DNA of 42,525 nt from an archaeon UBA583 (GTDB lineage Archaea; Nanobdellota; Nanobdellia; Woesearchaeales; UBA583). Positions 1 through 8,072 of this stretch are shown piece after piece. The notes under the pieces were generated by a model, which saw nothing but the letters and a program-made list of their open reading frames with translations, did not search any database and was not told the DNA's origin. The DNA is taken from positions 1-42,525 of the forward strand of contig DAXK01000040.1 of assembly GCA_002506365.1 (NCBI GenBank). The letters are read 5' to 3'. The translations under genes and the position numbers were made by a program. Each line of letters opens with the position of its first letter. Positions within the stretch are counted from its first letter, which is position 1.

Positions 1-22
1 TATAATCTTTATTTTTAATTTA

Positions 23-54
23 TTTAAGTTTAAAAAAATCTTTTTAAACTTAAA
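23..54. terminator. 14-bp perfect hairpin at the left edge
   Basis: Arms TTTAAGTTTAAAAA (23-36) and TTTTTAAACTTAAA (41-54) are perfectly complementary around a 4-nt loop. It ends 18 nt before the first pilin-like gene, so it overlaps that gene's TATA region. Other unit ends in this window carry similar hairpins, so it may be the terminator of a gene left of the window. A regulatory dyad for the pilin gene is the alternative. Confidence 0.5.
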
Positions 55-72
55 ACTTTAATTTAATTCTAA

Positions 73-492
73 ATGAGAAAATTAAAACAAAATAATTCTG
101 GATTTGTATCCGTTATAACATTTTCAATTACTATATTAATAATTATAGGATTACTTACATTCTCTTATGGATTTTACTCAAATTCAATTTCTAAAACTGA
201 TAACTCAATTTCTAAAACTGAACTTTTAAATTCAATTATTTCTTTTAGAAGTCAAATTTTATCGATTCAAAATTTAGAAAATGCAACAATAAATTATCAA
301 TCAACACTAGATTTACCTAAAATTACTATTTATTTAACTTCAAATACAATTATTGGAGAAATAATAACTTCCTCAGAAATAATTGAAAACTCAATTCCAT
401 CACTTGTAACATTTTGTTCTGATTATACATTTAATCCTGTTGTAAAAACAACTTTTAAAAATACTGGTAATTGTATTTCAAAATTAAATTAA
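73..492 (+). CDS. Type IV pilin-like protein, stand-alone
   Basis: This is a small exported protein of 139 residues. A short basic leader, MRKLKQNNSG, is followed directly by a hydrophobic helix (about residues 11-34, starting FVSVITF). That is the layout of an archaeal class III (prepilin) signal peptide, with cleavage expected after Gly10. The rest is a Ser/Thr/Asn-rich ectodomain with two cysteines (Cys115 and Cys133), which could form a disulfide. An imperfect tandem repeat lies just after the helix, where NSISKT occurs twice. The gene is separated from the pilus operon by 114 nt and has its own downstream hairpin, so it is probably a separate transcript. The pilin reading rests on the N-terminus only. 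Its role as major subunit, minor subunit or other surface protein is unknown. Confidence 0.7.
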   Translation: MRKLKQNNSGFVSVITFSITILIIIGLLTFSYGFYSNSISKTDNSISKTELLNSIISFRSQILSIQNLENATINYQSTLDLPKITIYLTSNTIIGEIITSSEIIENSIPSLVTFCSDYTFNPVVKTTFKNTGNCISKLN

Positions 493-515
493 ATTATTTA
501 ACTAATTATTTAATT
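487..515 (+). terminator. Hairpin over the stop codon of the first pilin-like gene
   Basis: Arms AATTAAAT (487-494) and ATTTAATT (508-515) enclose a 13-nt loop and include the TAA at 490-492. The stem is all A/T and could be chance, but it matches the pattern at other unit ends. Confidence 0.3.
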
Positions 516-606
516 ATATTTTACCAAAAATAATTTTTTATTTTTATTCACTATTAACTCAAAAGTTAAACATTTATTAAATAAATATTATTTATAAATT
601 ATAATT

Positions 607-1101
607 ATGAATAATAAATTTAATACTAAATTAAAATCTTCTAAAAAAGCATTTGTAGAACTTACATCATTTGCTTTATTAACTTCATTAATATTAGCAT
701 TATCTCTATCAGCTTATCTTGTCGTATCAAATATTATAGAACAAAAACAAATATCATTAGAACGAGATAACATTGAAATTAATTTTAAAAAATTAAACAT
801 TGAACTAAAAAAATTACAAAATTTTGAAGATACATCTTTCTCATATCCATTAAACTCAAAACATGGGATACTTGAAATCACAAATTCTAGCATAGAATAC
901 TTTTCACTAATTGATTTTAAATCAAATGAAACTACTTGTTTTGATAACTTATGTTTTTATTCAAATTCAGGCTCAGAAGTAATTAAACTAAACTTAGATT
1001 CTCCATATTCATTTAAAGAATTAATATCACTATCTCCAGGAAACTATCAATTAATATTTACAAATATTGGAGGAAATAAAATTGATACAAAATTTAAATA
1101 A
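607..1101 (+). CDS. Type IV pilin-like protein, first gene of the pilus operon
   Basis: The protein has 164 residues. A lysine-rich leader ending SSKKA precedes FVELTSF and a hydrophobic helix (about residues 16-42), the form of an archaeal class III prepilin signal. The ectodomain has a pair of close cysteines (TTCFDNLC, near residues 117-122), suggesting a disulfide loop. This gene starts a unit that runs to 6482 with gaps of 10 nt or less, or overlaps, ending in the secretion ATPase and platform genes. Its 3' end overlaps the next gene by 20 nt. By context it is probably a minor pilin or pseudopilin of the appendage built by that machinery. The exact role is not visible. Confidence 0.75.
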   Translation: MNNKFNTKLKSSKKAFVELTSFALLTSLILALSLSAYLVVSNIIEQKQISLERDNIEINFKKLNIELKKLQNFEDTSFSYPLNSKHGILEITNSSIEYFSLIDFKSNETTCFDNLCFYSNSGSEVIKLNLDSPYSFKELISLSPGNYQLIFTNIGGNKIDTKFK

Positions 1102-1528
1102 ATCTGCTCAAATGCAAATTGACTTAATGTTTGCTGGATTTTTATTTTTTATTTTTTTCACAATGGTATATTCAATTCAAACAAATTACTTTGAAAACTC
1201 ACACTCAAACGATGAACTAAAATTATTATCTTCATCATCTAAAGACTTATGTATTTATTTTAAAAATGATTTAACAAATAATAACTTAAATTATCAATTA
1301 AACTCAACAAAACTTTTAACATACACAAACGCAAGTTACATGGGAATTAAAACACTAAATAATATTGAAAACTTTAATTTTAATTTTAAATTATCAAATC
1401 CATTAACTGATACTCAAATAAAACAATTCGGATTTAAAAGTCCAAAAACATCATTAAGTCAATCATACTCATGTTACATTTCAAATAGTAATATAATAAA
1501 TAAAATTTCAATTGAGGTATGGAAATAA
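1082..1528 (+). CDS. Type IV pilin-like protein, TTG start
   Basis: The chosen start is TTG at 1082, because GGAGG lies at 1069-1073 with an 8-nt spacer. It overlaps the previous gene by 20 nt. The next ATG (1112) would remove the basic leader. From TTG the leader is MIQNLNKSA, followed by QMQIDLMFAGF and a hydrophobic helix. This is the Q+1 form of archaeal class III pilin signals also seen in the next two genes. The ectodomain of about 115 residues has two cysteines and several N-x-S/T sequons. No recognisable domain lies beyond the N-terminus. Likely a minor pilin of the same complex as its neighbours. Confidence 0.7.
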   Translation: MIQNLNKSAQMQIDLMFAGFLFFIFFTMVYSIQTNYFENSHSNDELKLLSSSSKDLCIYFKNDLTNNNLNYQLNSTKLLTYTNASYMGIKTLNNIENFNFNFKLSNPLTDTQIKQFGFKSPKTSLSQSYSCYISNSNIINKISIEVWK

Positions 1529-1529
1529 A

Positions 1530-1958
1530 ATGAATAAATTATTTTTAAACAAAACAAAATTTGCTCAAATCGCAATAGTTGAATTTTCATTAATTGCATT
1601 ACTATTTAGTGGATTAGCTTTATACTTAACAGTTGACACTCAACCTAACTCAAACGATTACTACTCATACAATATTCAATCATATTTATCCGCACTTACA
1701 AAAACTGACAACTTTAGAGAAAAAGTAATACTTGAAAATTTATCTTCACAAACTTTAACTCAAGATTGGACTCAAATTTTACTAAATATTGAAAAATCTT
1801 ACACTAACTTTGAACTAAAATTATCAAACTCAACAGATTCTAAATTCATTAAATCTTGTAATTCAACAAATGGAAAATTTATGACAAAATCATTTATTTC
1901 ATCATACAATAATACCATTTTTGATACAAAAACAATTATTTTTGGAGTGTGTTACTAA
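1530..1958 (+). CDS. Type IV pilin-like protein
   Basis: The ATG at 1530 lies 1 nt after the previous stop and is preceded by GAGGT at 1514-1518. The product has 142 residues. The leader MNKLFLNKTKFA is followed by QIAIVEFSLIALLFSG, a class III prepilin-type signal with Gln at +1 and Glu a few residues on. The ectodomain has two cysteines, one near residue 116 and one next to the C-terminus, plus several N-x-S/T sequons. It lies in the pilus operon between other pilin-like genes. An upstream in-frame TTG at 1512 lies inside the previous gene and at the ribosome-binding site, so it was not used. Confidence 0.72.
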   Translation: MNKLFLNKTKFAQIAIVEFSLIALLFSGLALYLTVDTQPNSNDYYSYNIQSYLSALTKTDNFREKVILENLSSQTLTQDWTQILLNIEKSYTNFELKLSNSTDSKFIKSCNSTNGKFMTKSFISSYNNTIFDTKTIIFGVCY

Positions 1959-1959
1959 A

Positions 1960-2346
1960 ATGAAAACTTTAAAACAAAACAAAACAGGACAACTATTTAT
2001 TATCTCAAGTTTTCTCTTAATGTTATCTTTGGTTTTTATTTATTCTCAAGAGACGCAAAATTCTTATATAGTCCATTTTACCGATTCTATCATTATAGAA
2101 GATATAATTTATGAGTCTTGTAAGATTGGATATACTAGTAATGGGACATTTATTGAATCAAGATTTTCAAACTTTGAAAACTATATAAATTTGGACTGTC
2201 AGAATAATTATTATAATTGTCAATTAACAATTACAAAAAATATTTCAGCACCTACAAATTTATCATTATTAAATTTCACTCACTTTGATTTTGAGTTCTC
2301 ATTTGATTCTCAAAATATAAATTATTCTAAACAATATATATGTTAA
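1960..2346 (+). CDS. Type IV pilin-like protein with four cysteines
   Basis: The ATG at 1960 follows the previous stop by 1 nt, with GGAG at 1944-1947 as a possible ribosome-binding site. The product has 128 residues. The leader MKTLKQNKTG is followed by QLFIISSFLLML, again the class III signal with Gln at +1. It is the shortest of the four operon pilin-like proteins. Its ectodomain has four cysteines, enough for two disulfides, where its neighbours have two. The secretion ATPase begins 1 nt after its stop, so expression is probably coupled. It may cap or initiate a pilus as minor pilins do elsewhere, but this is inferred from position only. Confidence 0.7.
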   Translation: MKTLKQNKTGQLFIISSFLLMLSLVFIYSQETQNSYIVHFTDSIIIEDIIYESCKIGYTSNGTFIESRFSNFENYINLDCQNNYYNCQLTITKNISAPTNLSLLNFTHFDFEFSFDSQNINYSKQYIC

Positions 2347-2347
2347 A

Positions 2348-4456
2348 ATGGATAAAGCAAAAGTAAACCAAATTATGCGAAATGCTATGATGATGTATAA
2401 AGAAAGAAAAGATAATTATGATGATTTTCTTCAAACTAAAATTTCAACTTTACAAAATTTAAGAACCTCTAACTACGCAAATACAATTGTTTCAGAAAAT
2501 AATATTTATCCTTCAAATACTCAAAATATAAATCCTGAACTTTTAGAAGATAATTTACCAAATAACTTTCAATCAGGAGGATCAAATTTTAATTCAGCAA
2601 ACTCTGAACAATATCTAAAAAAAATTGCTACTAATACTGACAATTTACAAAATCAACCACCTCAACCTCAATACTCTCCTCAACAAGCCCCATCTCAAAT
2701 TCCAAATTCCCAAAATAACTCAAATGAATTTGTAAATAATCAACCACCTCAATATCCTCAACAAGCTCCTCAACCTTTTTTAAACAATCCTCCTCCAGGT
2801 GGGATGGGGAATGTTCCAATTAATATTATTGCAAAAAATTATATTAATCCTGAAACCTTTGAAGAAGATACAAACTATGAAAGAAAAACTGAAGATGTTT
2901 CTAAAAAAGCAAATCTTGCAAAACTACCAGATAAATTATTAAAAGAATCTGGGTCTGATTGGGAACCAATTAATTATCGTGGAGTTGATGATAGTTATAA
3001 TTTATATGGTCTCTCGACTGTAAATATTAAATTTGATGAACAAACACAAAAAATTTTATATGAAATTGTTGAACCAGAATTATCTGATGAAGAAATTGAT
3101 AAATTAGAATATTTAAAAAATGCATTTATTTATGTTTTTGATAGAGTATCTCCTGAACAAATTTCAATTTCTGGAAAAGAATTAATTATCGATAGAACAA
3201 GAAAACTTGCAACAAAATATAGACTTAAATTCACTCAAGAAGAATTTAATAAAATTACATACTATTTAGTTCGTGACTTTTTAGGACTTGATATATTAGA
3301 ACCAATTATGCATGATAAATATATTGAAGATGTATCTTGTGATGGTTTAGGAGTTCCAATTTTTGTAAATCATCTAAAATATGGACCACTTGAAGTAAAT
3401 AGAAAATATACTGATATTGTAAAATTAAATTCATTTATTGTAAAACTTGCTCAAAAATCAAACAAAGAAGTATCATTATCAAAACCTATCTTACAAGGTG
3501 CTCTTCCTGATGGATCTCGTGTAGAAGCAATTTATGGAAAAGAAATTTCAGAAAAAGGTTCAAACTATACAATTCGTAAATTCCGTGCTGAACCATTCAC
3601 TCCAATCCACTTAATGGAATTTGGAACAATCCCTCCATTTTTATTAGCTTATTTATGGTTAGCTGTTGAAAACAAACAATCAATATTAGTTAGTGGAGGA
3701 ACTGCTACTGGAAAAACAACAGTTCTAAATGCTCTATCATTATTTGTGCCACCAACAGCTAAAATTGTATCTATCGAAGATACTCCAGAAATTAATCTTC
3801 CACACGAACACTGGTTAAGTTTAGTATCAAAAGAAACAGATAATAAATCTCAAGTAACAATGTTTGATTTATTAAAAGCCTCCTTAAGAGAGCGTCCAGA
3901 CTACATTATTGTAGGAGAGATTCGTGGTCAAGAAGCAGCTATTTTATTTCAAGGAATGGCAACTGGACACGCAGGTATGGGAACTGTTCACGCAGAAAAA
4001 TTTGATGACTTAGTAAATCGTATGGTAATTGATCCAATTAATCTACCTCCTCAATTAATTACTGAACTAAATATTGTAATCTTTTTAAAACAAATGAAAG
4101 TAAAAGGAAATGTTGTAAGAAGAGTAACTGCTGTTGAAGAAGTAATCGATTATAATAAAACAAAAGATAAATTCACAACAAATCAATTTGTAAAATTCAA
4201 TGCCGCAACTGACGAATATATTTATACTGAAACATCTGCAACTCTAACTCATCTAATTGAATTAAGAGGTGGAAAAGAAGAAGCACTTTGGGCAGAAATT
4301 GAAAAACGTAGAAGAATTTTAGACTTAATGCACAAAAAGAAAATCTTAGAATTTGATAATGTATCTGAAGTTATTTTAGCATATCACAAAGACCCTGCAA
4401 ATATTTTAGAATATGTTGAAAAATATACAAAACATTTAGAGCGAGATAATAAATAA
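2348..4456 (+). CDS. Type II/IV secretion system ATPase (archaeal pilus/TadA-GspE family)
   Basis: This is the cytoplasmic hexameric motor that powers pilin assembly. The Walker A motif GGTATGKTT is at residues 450-458 (Lys456). The Walker B region is DYIIVGEIRG at 518-527 with Glu524, followed by the His-box GHAGMGTVHAE typical of the GspE/TadA/FlaI family. The domain before Walker A (about 200-440) fits the family's N-terminal domain. At 702 residues it is longer than a usual FlaI (about 550). The excess is an N-terminal extension with a low-complexity Pro/Gln/Asn stretch at about 101-155, probably disordered. It sits 1 nt after the last pilin-like gene and 6 nt before a platform gene. The family is certain. 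Whether it serves adhesion, secretion or DNA uptake is not visible. Confidence 0.93.
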   Translation: MDKAKVNQIMRNAMMMYKERKDNYDDFLQTKISTLQNLRTSNYANTIVSENNIYPSNTQNINPELLEDNLPNNFQSGGSNFNSANSEQYLKKIATNTDNLQNQPPQPQYSPQQAPSQIPNSQNNSNEFVNNQPPQYPQQAPQPFLNNPPPGGMGNVPINIIAKNYINPETFEEDTNYERKTEDVSKKANLAKLPDKLLKESGSDWEPINYRGVDDSYNLYGLSTVNIKFDEQTQKILYEIVEPELSDEEIDKLEYLKNAFIYVFDRVSPEQISISGKELIIDRTRKLATKYRLKFTQEEFNKITYYLVRDFLGLDILEPIMHDKYIEDVSCDGLGVPIFVNHLKYGPLEVNRKYTDIVKLNSFIVKLAQKSNKEVSLSKPILQGALPDGSRVEAIYGKEISEKGSNYTIRKFRAEPFTPIHLMEFGTIPPFLLAYLWLAVENKQSILVSGGTATGKTTVLNALSLFVPPTAKIVSIEDTPEINLPHEHWLSLVSKETDNKSQVTMFDLLKASLRERPDYIIVGEIRGQEAAILFQGMATGHAGMGTVHAEKFDDLVNRMVIDPINLPPQLITELNIVIFLKQMKVKGNVVRRVTAVEEVIDYNKTKDKFTTNQFVKFNAATDEYIYTETSATLTHLIELRGGKEEALWAEIEKRRRILDLMHKKKILEFDNVSEVILAYHKDPANILEYVEKYTKHLERDNK

Positions 4457-4462
4457 ACTAAG

Positions 4463-5449
4463 ATGGTAATGAGTAATAAAAATGAAAAAATTTTTGAATC
4501 TGAATTTAGCGATAGTGGAATTACTATTTATTGTCATTTTTTATACAAATATATTGGAAGACCATTACTACAATTTAACAAAGTAAAAAAATTTTTCAAA
4601 AAACATATTTATAATGCCAAATATGAATCCATTTTAAAAAAAGCAAATTTGAAAATGATTCCAGAAGAATACTTTATTTCAATTTTTCTAACAATTGTTG
4701 GTGGACTTATTTTTTCAACAATTTTAACAATTATGTTTTTAAAAATAAATCCTTTATATGCATTTGGAATTTTTTATGGAGGTATTTTACTTTTTATGGG
4801 AGTTGGTATGTTTTTTTACAACTATCCTGTTGTTTTAGCAAAATCAAGAGGTGCTGAAATTGATGCAGCTATTGTATATATTTTACCATATCTAAAAATT
4901 TTATCTCAAGAAATTTCATTATCAAAAATGATTGAGATTGTTGATGATTTTTTAATCTATAAAGAAATCAAAGTAGAATTTCAAAGAATCACTTACTATA
5001 AAGATTTTTTAGGTTATGATATTCACTCCTCAATTCGTCAAGCAATGGAGAGTTGTCCATCTAGAGAATTATCTGACCTATTAAATGATATGGTAACTAT
5101 CTCAAATTCTGGAGGGAATATTTATTCATACTTTGATAGAAAACTTGAAAATTTAAACAAAGAAATTGAATCAATCGAAAAAAAAAATATTGAAACATTA
5201 TTAATTTATTCACAAATTTATGTAGTATTATTACTAATTGCTCCACTTTTTTATACTGTAATGAGTTCAATTCTATCTCTTGTAAATTTTTCAGCATCAG
5301 GAACTCCGGCAACTGGAGGTTCAGATTCATTTTCATCAATTATTATATTATTATTTTTCCTCCCTCTAGCATATATTGGTTTTATGATGTTAATTTATTA
5401 TTCAAAACCTCTATACTCAAGACTTGAACCAATCTCTCAAGTAAAATAA
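4463..5449 (+). CDS. Pilus platform membrane protein, T2SF domain, first half
   Basis: A polytopic membrane protein of 328 residues located directly after the ATPase. Hydrophobic segments lie near residues 70-95 and 100-122, then a soluble helical part (about 130-245), then two more segments (about 245-270 and 285-315). This is one T2SF (GspF/TadC) unit, the inner-membrane platform that contacts the motor ATPase. Archaeal FlaJ-type platforms usually carry two such units in one chain. Here the second is the next gene, a TadB/TadC-like split. The start could also be the ATG two codons later (4469). No Shine-Dalgarno is visible. The order ATPase-platform-platform supports the call. Confidence 0.85.
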   Translation: MVMSNKNEKIFESEFSDSGITIYCHFLYKYIGRPLLQFNKVKKFFKKHIYNAKYESILKKANLKMIPEEYFISIFLTIVGGLIFSTILTIMFLKINPLYAFGIFYGGILLFMGVGMFFYNYPVVLAKSRGAEIDAAIVYILPYLKILSQEISLSKMIEIVDDFLIYKEIKVEFQRITYYKDFLGYDIHSSIRQAMESCPSRELSDLLNDMVTISNSGGNIYSYFDRKLENLNKEIESIEKKNIETLLIYSQIYVVLLLIAPLFYTVMSSILSLVNFSASGTPATGGSDSFSSIIILLFFLPLAYIGFMMLIYYSKPLYSRLEPISQVK

Positions 5450-5459
5450 TAAAATAAAA

Positions 5460-6482
5460 ATGGACAAAAATAAACAAAATAAAACAATTGAACCTAAAAA
5501 AATAAACTCTCAACCTAGTGAGTTTAAAATTAAATTAATTAAATTTTGGAAATGGTTTATGGGGATTGAAGATAAAAAAGTTGACTTAACAACAAAATAT
5601 GGTAAACTAGAAAAAAGTAATTCAACTCAAGAAATAATTAAATATGTATTATTATTTTTAGGTTTTGGTTCAATGATTTGGGCTCTAATGTTTTCACTAA
5701 CTCACATGACTGAACCTAGATTAATTAATATTTATTTAGCACTCCCATTTATTATTTTTATTACACCATACCTATTAATTGGATTAGTCCAAGCAAAAAG
5801 AGTTGAAACTAAAATGTCGAGTATTCCTAGATTTTTAAGAGATGTAGTAGATAATGTTGATTCAGGAATGGATTTAGTAACTTCAATTAAAGCATCTACA
5901 GATAATGAATATGGGATTTTAAATGAAGATATTAAAAAATTAGTAAATCATTTATCATGGGGAATTAATTTTGATATTGCATTATTAGAATTTGCTAAAA
6001 ATGTTGGAAGTTCAGACTTAACAAGAGATTTTCGTTTAGTAATTGAAGCTAGAAATGTTGGAGGACACGCTGAAAAGATTTTAAGAGAATTATCAAATAA
6101 AATTTCAACAGAAATATTAAGAAAAAAAGAAAGAGCAGCAGATTTATCCTCAAATACATTTACTGGATATATTTCATTTATGATTTTTCTATTAATTATT
6201 ATCTTAATATATAATTCATTATTTTTAAGTTTAGGTTCAGCTGTAGCACCTCAAAGTGGAGTAATAAATGATACGTTAATTGATGCGGGAGGTCCAGCAA
6301 CAACTGATCCTAAAACTTTAATTTATTTATCATTATTGATTTTATTATCTTATGAATTATCAATCTTATCAGGATTTTTATTTGGGCTAATGCAGGAAAA
6401 TGATATTATTGCTGGAGCCCCGCACGTATCAGCTTTAGTCATATTAACATTTATTGGATTTTATTTTTTCATAAAATATTAA
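5460..6482 (+). CDS. Pilus platform membrane protein, T2SF domain, second half
   Basis: This 340-residue membrane protein has two N-terminal hydrophobic segments (about 60-85 and 93-110) and a cytoplasmic helical segment. That segment contains IPRFLRDVVDNVDSGMDL, which resembles the T2SF core. Two or three C-terminal membrane segments follow. It is the last gene of the pilus operon, 10 nt after its partner. Together the two proteins probably equal one FlaJ-type platform. A charged N-terminus of about 55 residues precedes the membrane part. The tRNA gene behind it is on the opposite strand. Confidence 0.85.
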   Translation: MDKNKQNKTIEPKKINSQPSEFKIKLIKFWKWFMGIEDKKVDLTTKYGKLEKSNSTQEIIKYVLLFLGFGSMIWALMFSLTHMTEPRLINIYLALPFIIFITPYLLIGLVQAKRVETKMSSIPRFLRDVVDNVDSGMDLVTSIKASTDNEYGILNEDIKKLVNHLSWGINFDIALLEFAKNVGSSDLTRDFRLVIEARNVGGHAEKILRELSNKISTEILRKKERAADLSSNTFTGYISFMIFLLIIILIYNSLFLSLGSAVAPQSGVINDTLIDAGGPATTDPKTLIYLSLLILLSYELSILSGFLFGLMQENDIIAGAPHVSALVILTFIGFYFFIKY

Positions 6483-6534
6483 TTTATAATAAATATAAAA
6501 CTCTTAAATGTTTTATGTATTAATTTAGAAAAAG

Positions 6535-6609
6535 CGATCCCAGGGAGATTCGAACTCCCGATCCTCACCTTAGGAGGGTGATGTCATATCCAGACTAGAC
6601 TATGAGACC
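6535..6609 (-). tRNA. tRNA-Arg (anticodon CCT)
   Basis: The reverse strand folds as a complete 75-nt cloverleaf. The acceptor GGTCTCA pairs with TGGGATC (one G-T and one T-G wobble) and the discriminator is G. The D arm is GTC/GAC. The anticodon stem TCACC/GGTGA carries loop CTCCTAA, giving anticodon CCT, which reads AGG. The T arm GGGAG/CTCCC has loop TTCGAAT. There is no intron, and CCA is not encoded. An A/T-rich TATA-like stretch lies about 26-35 nt upstream (6632-6645). It lies tail-to-tail with the pilus operon. Confidence 0.95.
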
Positions 6610-6720
6610 TTAATATAATAATATTATTCATTTTATATTTTAAATCTTTGTAATAATTTATCTTTCATCTCTTAAAAATTAAAACAAATCCTTTAAAAAC
6701 TTTAAATTCAAAATCAAGTT

Positions 6721-6966
6721 ATGGAACAAAGTACAAGTTTTTTATTATACGTAATGTTTTGGACAATTTTAGCAATGATGTTAGTTTTAATCTACTCATT
6801 GAAACAAGTAATCTCAACACAAAGATACATTAGAAGTATTGATACAAATATTGAGAAATTAGTTAGAAAAACTTTAATGGATGAAGAAAGAATTCTTCAC
6901 GATATTGAAGATAATTTAATGAAAAAACCAGCAACTAAAAAAAAAGTAACAAAATCTAAAAAATAA
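6721..6966 (+). CDS. Small membrane protein with coiled-coil tail
   Basis: The protein has 81 residues: one N-terminal membrane helix (about residues 7-28), a charged helical segment (30-65) likely to form a coiled coil, and a Lys-rich C-terminus (KKKVTKSKK). I do not recognise a family. CTTTAAAA is centred 26 nt before the ATG, so the transcript is probably leaderless and independent of the pilus operon. It lies between the platform genes and two polytopic membrane proteins, so a role as an accessory subunit of the surface machine is possible but unproven. Confidence 0.65.
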   Translation: MEQSTSFLLYVMFWTILAMMLVLIYSLKQVISTQRYIRSIDTNIEKLVRKTLMDEERILHDIEDNLMKKPATKKKVTKSKK

Positions 6967-6994
6967 TTATTTAATATTTATTAAATAAATTATT
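6962..6994 (+). terminator. Long A/T hairpin over the stop codon
   Basis: A 15-nt arm (6962-6976) is complementary to 6979-6994 with one bulged A. The arm contains the TAA stop of the small membrane protein (6964-6966). A T-rich stretch follows. The stem is unusually long for chance even at this base composition. Confidence 0.5.
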
Positions 6995-7078
6995 CGTATA
7001 TAATTTTAACAAAAATTATATATTTTTTCTAAAATAAAAATTACACATATTTATAAATTCTAATTACACTAAATTTTT

Positions 7079-7963
7079 ATGACAAGTATTACTGAATTGT
7101 TTTATGAATTCCAACCAAAAGAATTTTTAACATCATTAGTTTCAGGTCAATACTATGAATATTTATTCCCATTTCTTTTAATTTATGCAGTTTTTTATAC
7201 TGTATTAAGTTCTAAAAAAATTTCATTATTTCAAAAAGATTCAATTGTAAATAAAGCCGCAGTTTTTATTATTTCATTTTCAGTCTCATTATTCTCAATA
7301 TATTTCCAACTCCCTTCAGGATATACTATTGGAAAATTATTAATGATTATGTTTCCAAATATTTCCTCAATTTCAATAGTTATACTATCTCTATATGTTC
7401 TTGGAGGAATGATTGGAAAAAATTTTTTCAGTGGTGCATTTGATAAAAGAAAATCTTCATTCGGAGTTTTAACAATAGCAGGAATTTCACTTGGATTAGT
7501 TATTTTTTATGTTGGGATAGCATTTGGAATGTGGGATTATAATCCTTTTGATGAAGTTGGACTTGCAAATGTAGTAATCTCAGTAATATTTATAATTTTA
7601 GCAATTGTTTTCTTTTTAATTGATATGCAAGGTTGGGGAATTGTATTATTAATAGTTACAGGAACATTTATTGCCGATGGCGGAGATGAATTTATATTAA
7701 ATTATTTTATTGACCCAGCTATGTTTATATTCATTATTGTAATATTTTTACTAAGTTGGTTAAACTCAGACAAAGATAAAAAATTTTTACTAAAAAGGGA
7801 CTTACAAGAACAAGCTGAATCTCTTCAAAACCGTCGTGATAGAAATAATGGAGAATTATTACCTGACTATAAATCTAGACTCCAAGATATTACTGAATCA
7901 GGATTTCAATCAAATCAAAAAAAATGGAATAAATTATATCCTGATGAATCTTGGGAAAAATAG
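7079..7963 (+). CDS. Polytopic membrane protein (paralogue A)
   Basis: The protein has 294 residues with about six or seven hydrophobic segments between residues 25 and 225, and a charged cytoplasmic tail of about 65 residues rich in Arg, Gln and Glu. The first half aligns with the protein encoded at 8073. Both have a short amphipathic N-terminus, a YLFPFL/YVFPFL helix, a charged loop, and a motif of the form LM-I-FP followed by a helix. TTTATAAA is centred about 26 nt before the ATG. Function is unknown. I believe similar proteins recur beside pilus genes in DPANN genomes, but this is recollection. A channel, or an accessory to the pilus machine, would be possible. Confidence 0.7.
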   Translation: MTSITELFYEFQPKEFLTSLVSGQYYEYLFPFLLIYAVFYTVLSSKKISLFQKDSIVNKAAVFIISFSVSLFSIYFQLPSGYTIGKLLMIMFPNISSISIVILSLYVLGGMIGKNFFSGAFDKRKSSFGVLTIAGISLGLVIFYVGIAFGMWDYNPFDEVGLANVVISVIFIILAIVFFLIDMQGWGIVLLIVTGTFIADGGDEFILNYFIDPAMFIFIIVIFLLSWLNSDKDKKFLLKRDLQEQAESLQNRRDRNNGELLPDYKSRLQDITESGFQSNQKKWNKLYPDESWEK

Positions 7964-8072
7964 TTTTTATTATTTTAATTAGTATTATTTCAACTTTTAA
8001 CCTATAATTGAACTGTAACTATTTTTTATTTTAACAAAGTTTTATAAAATTAAAATTTAATATTTGTATCAT

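Noticed and set aside
181..222. Imperfect 21-nt tandem repeat in the first pilin-like gene
   Set aside because: Only two copies, in frame, coding NSISKT twice. This is a small internal duplication, not a repeat array.
2631..2819. Antisense frame opposite the secretion ATPase start region
   Set aside because: It is the reverse reading of the Pro/Gln-rich segment, whose repetitive codons leave the other strand open.
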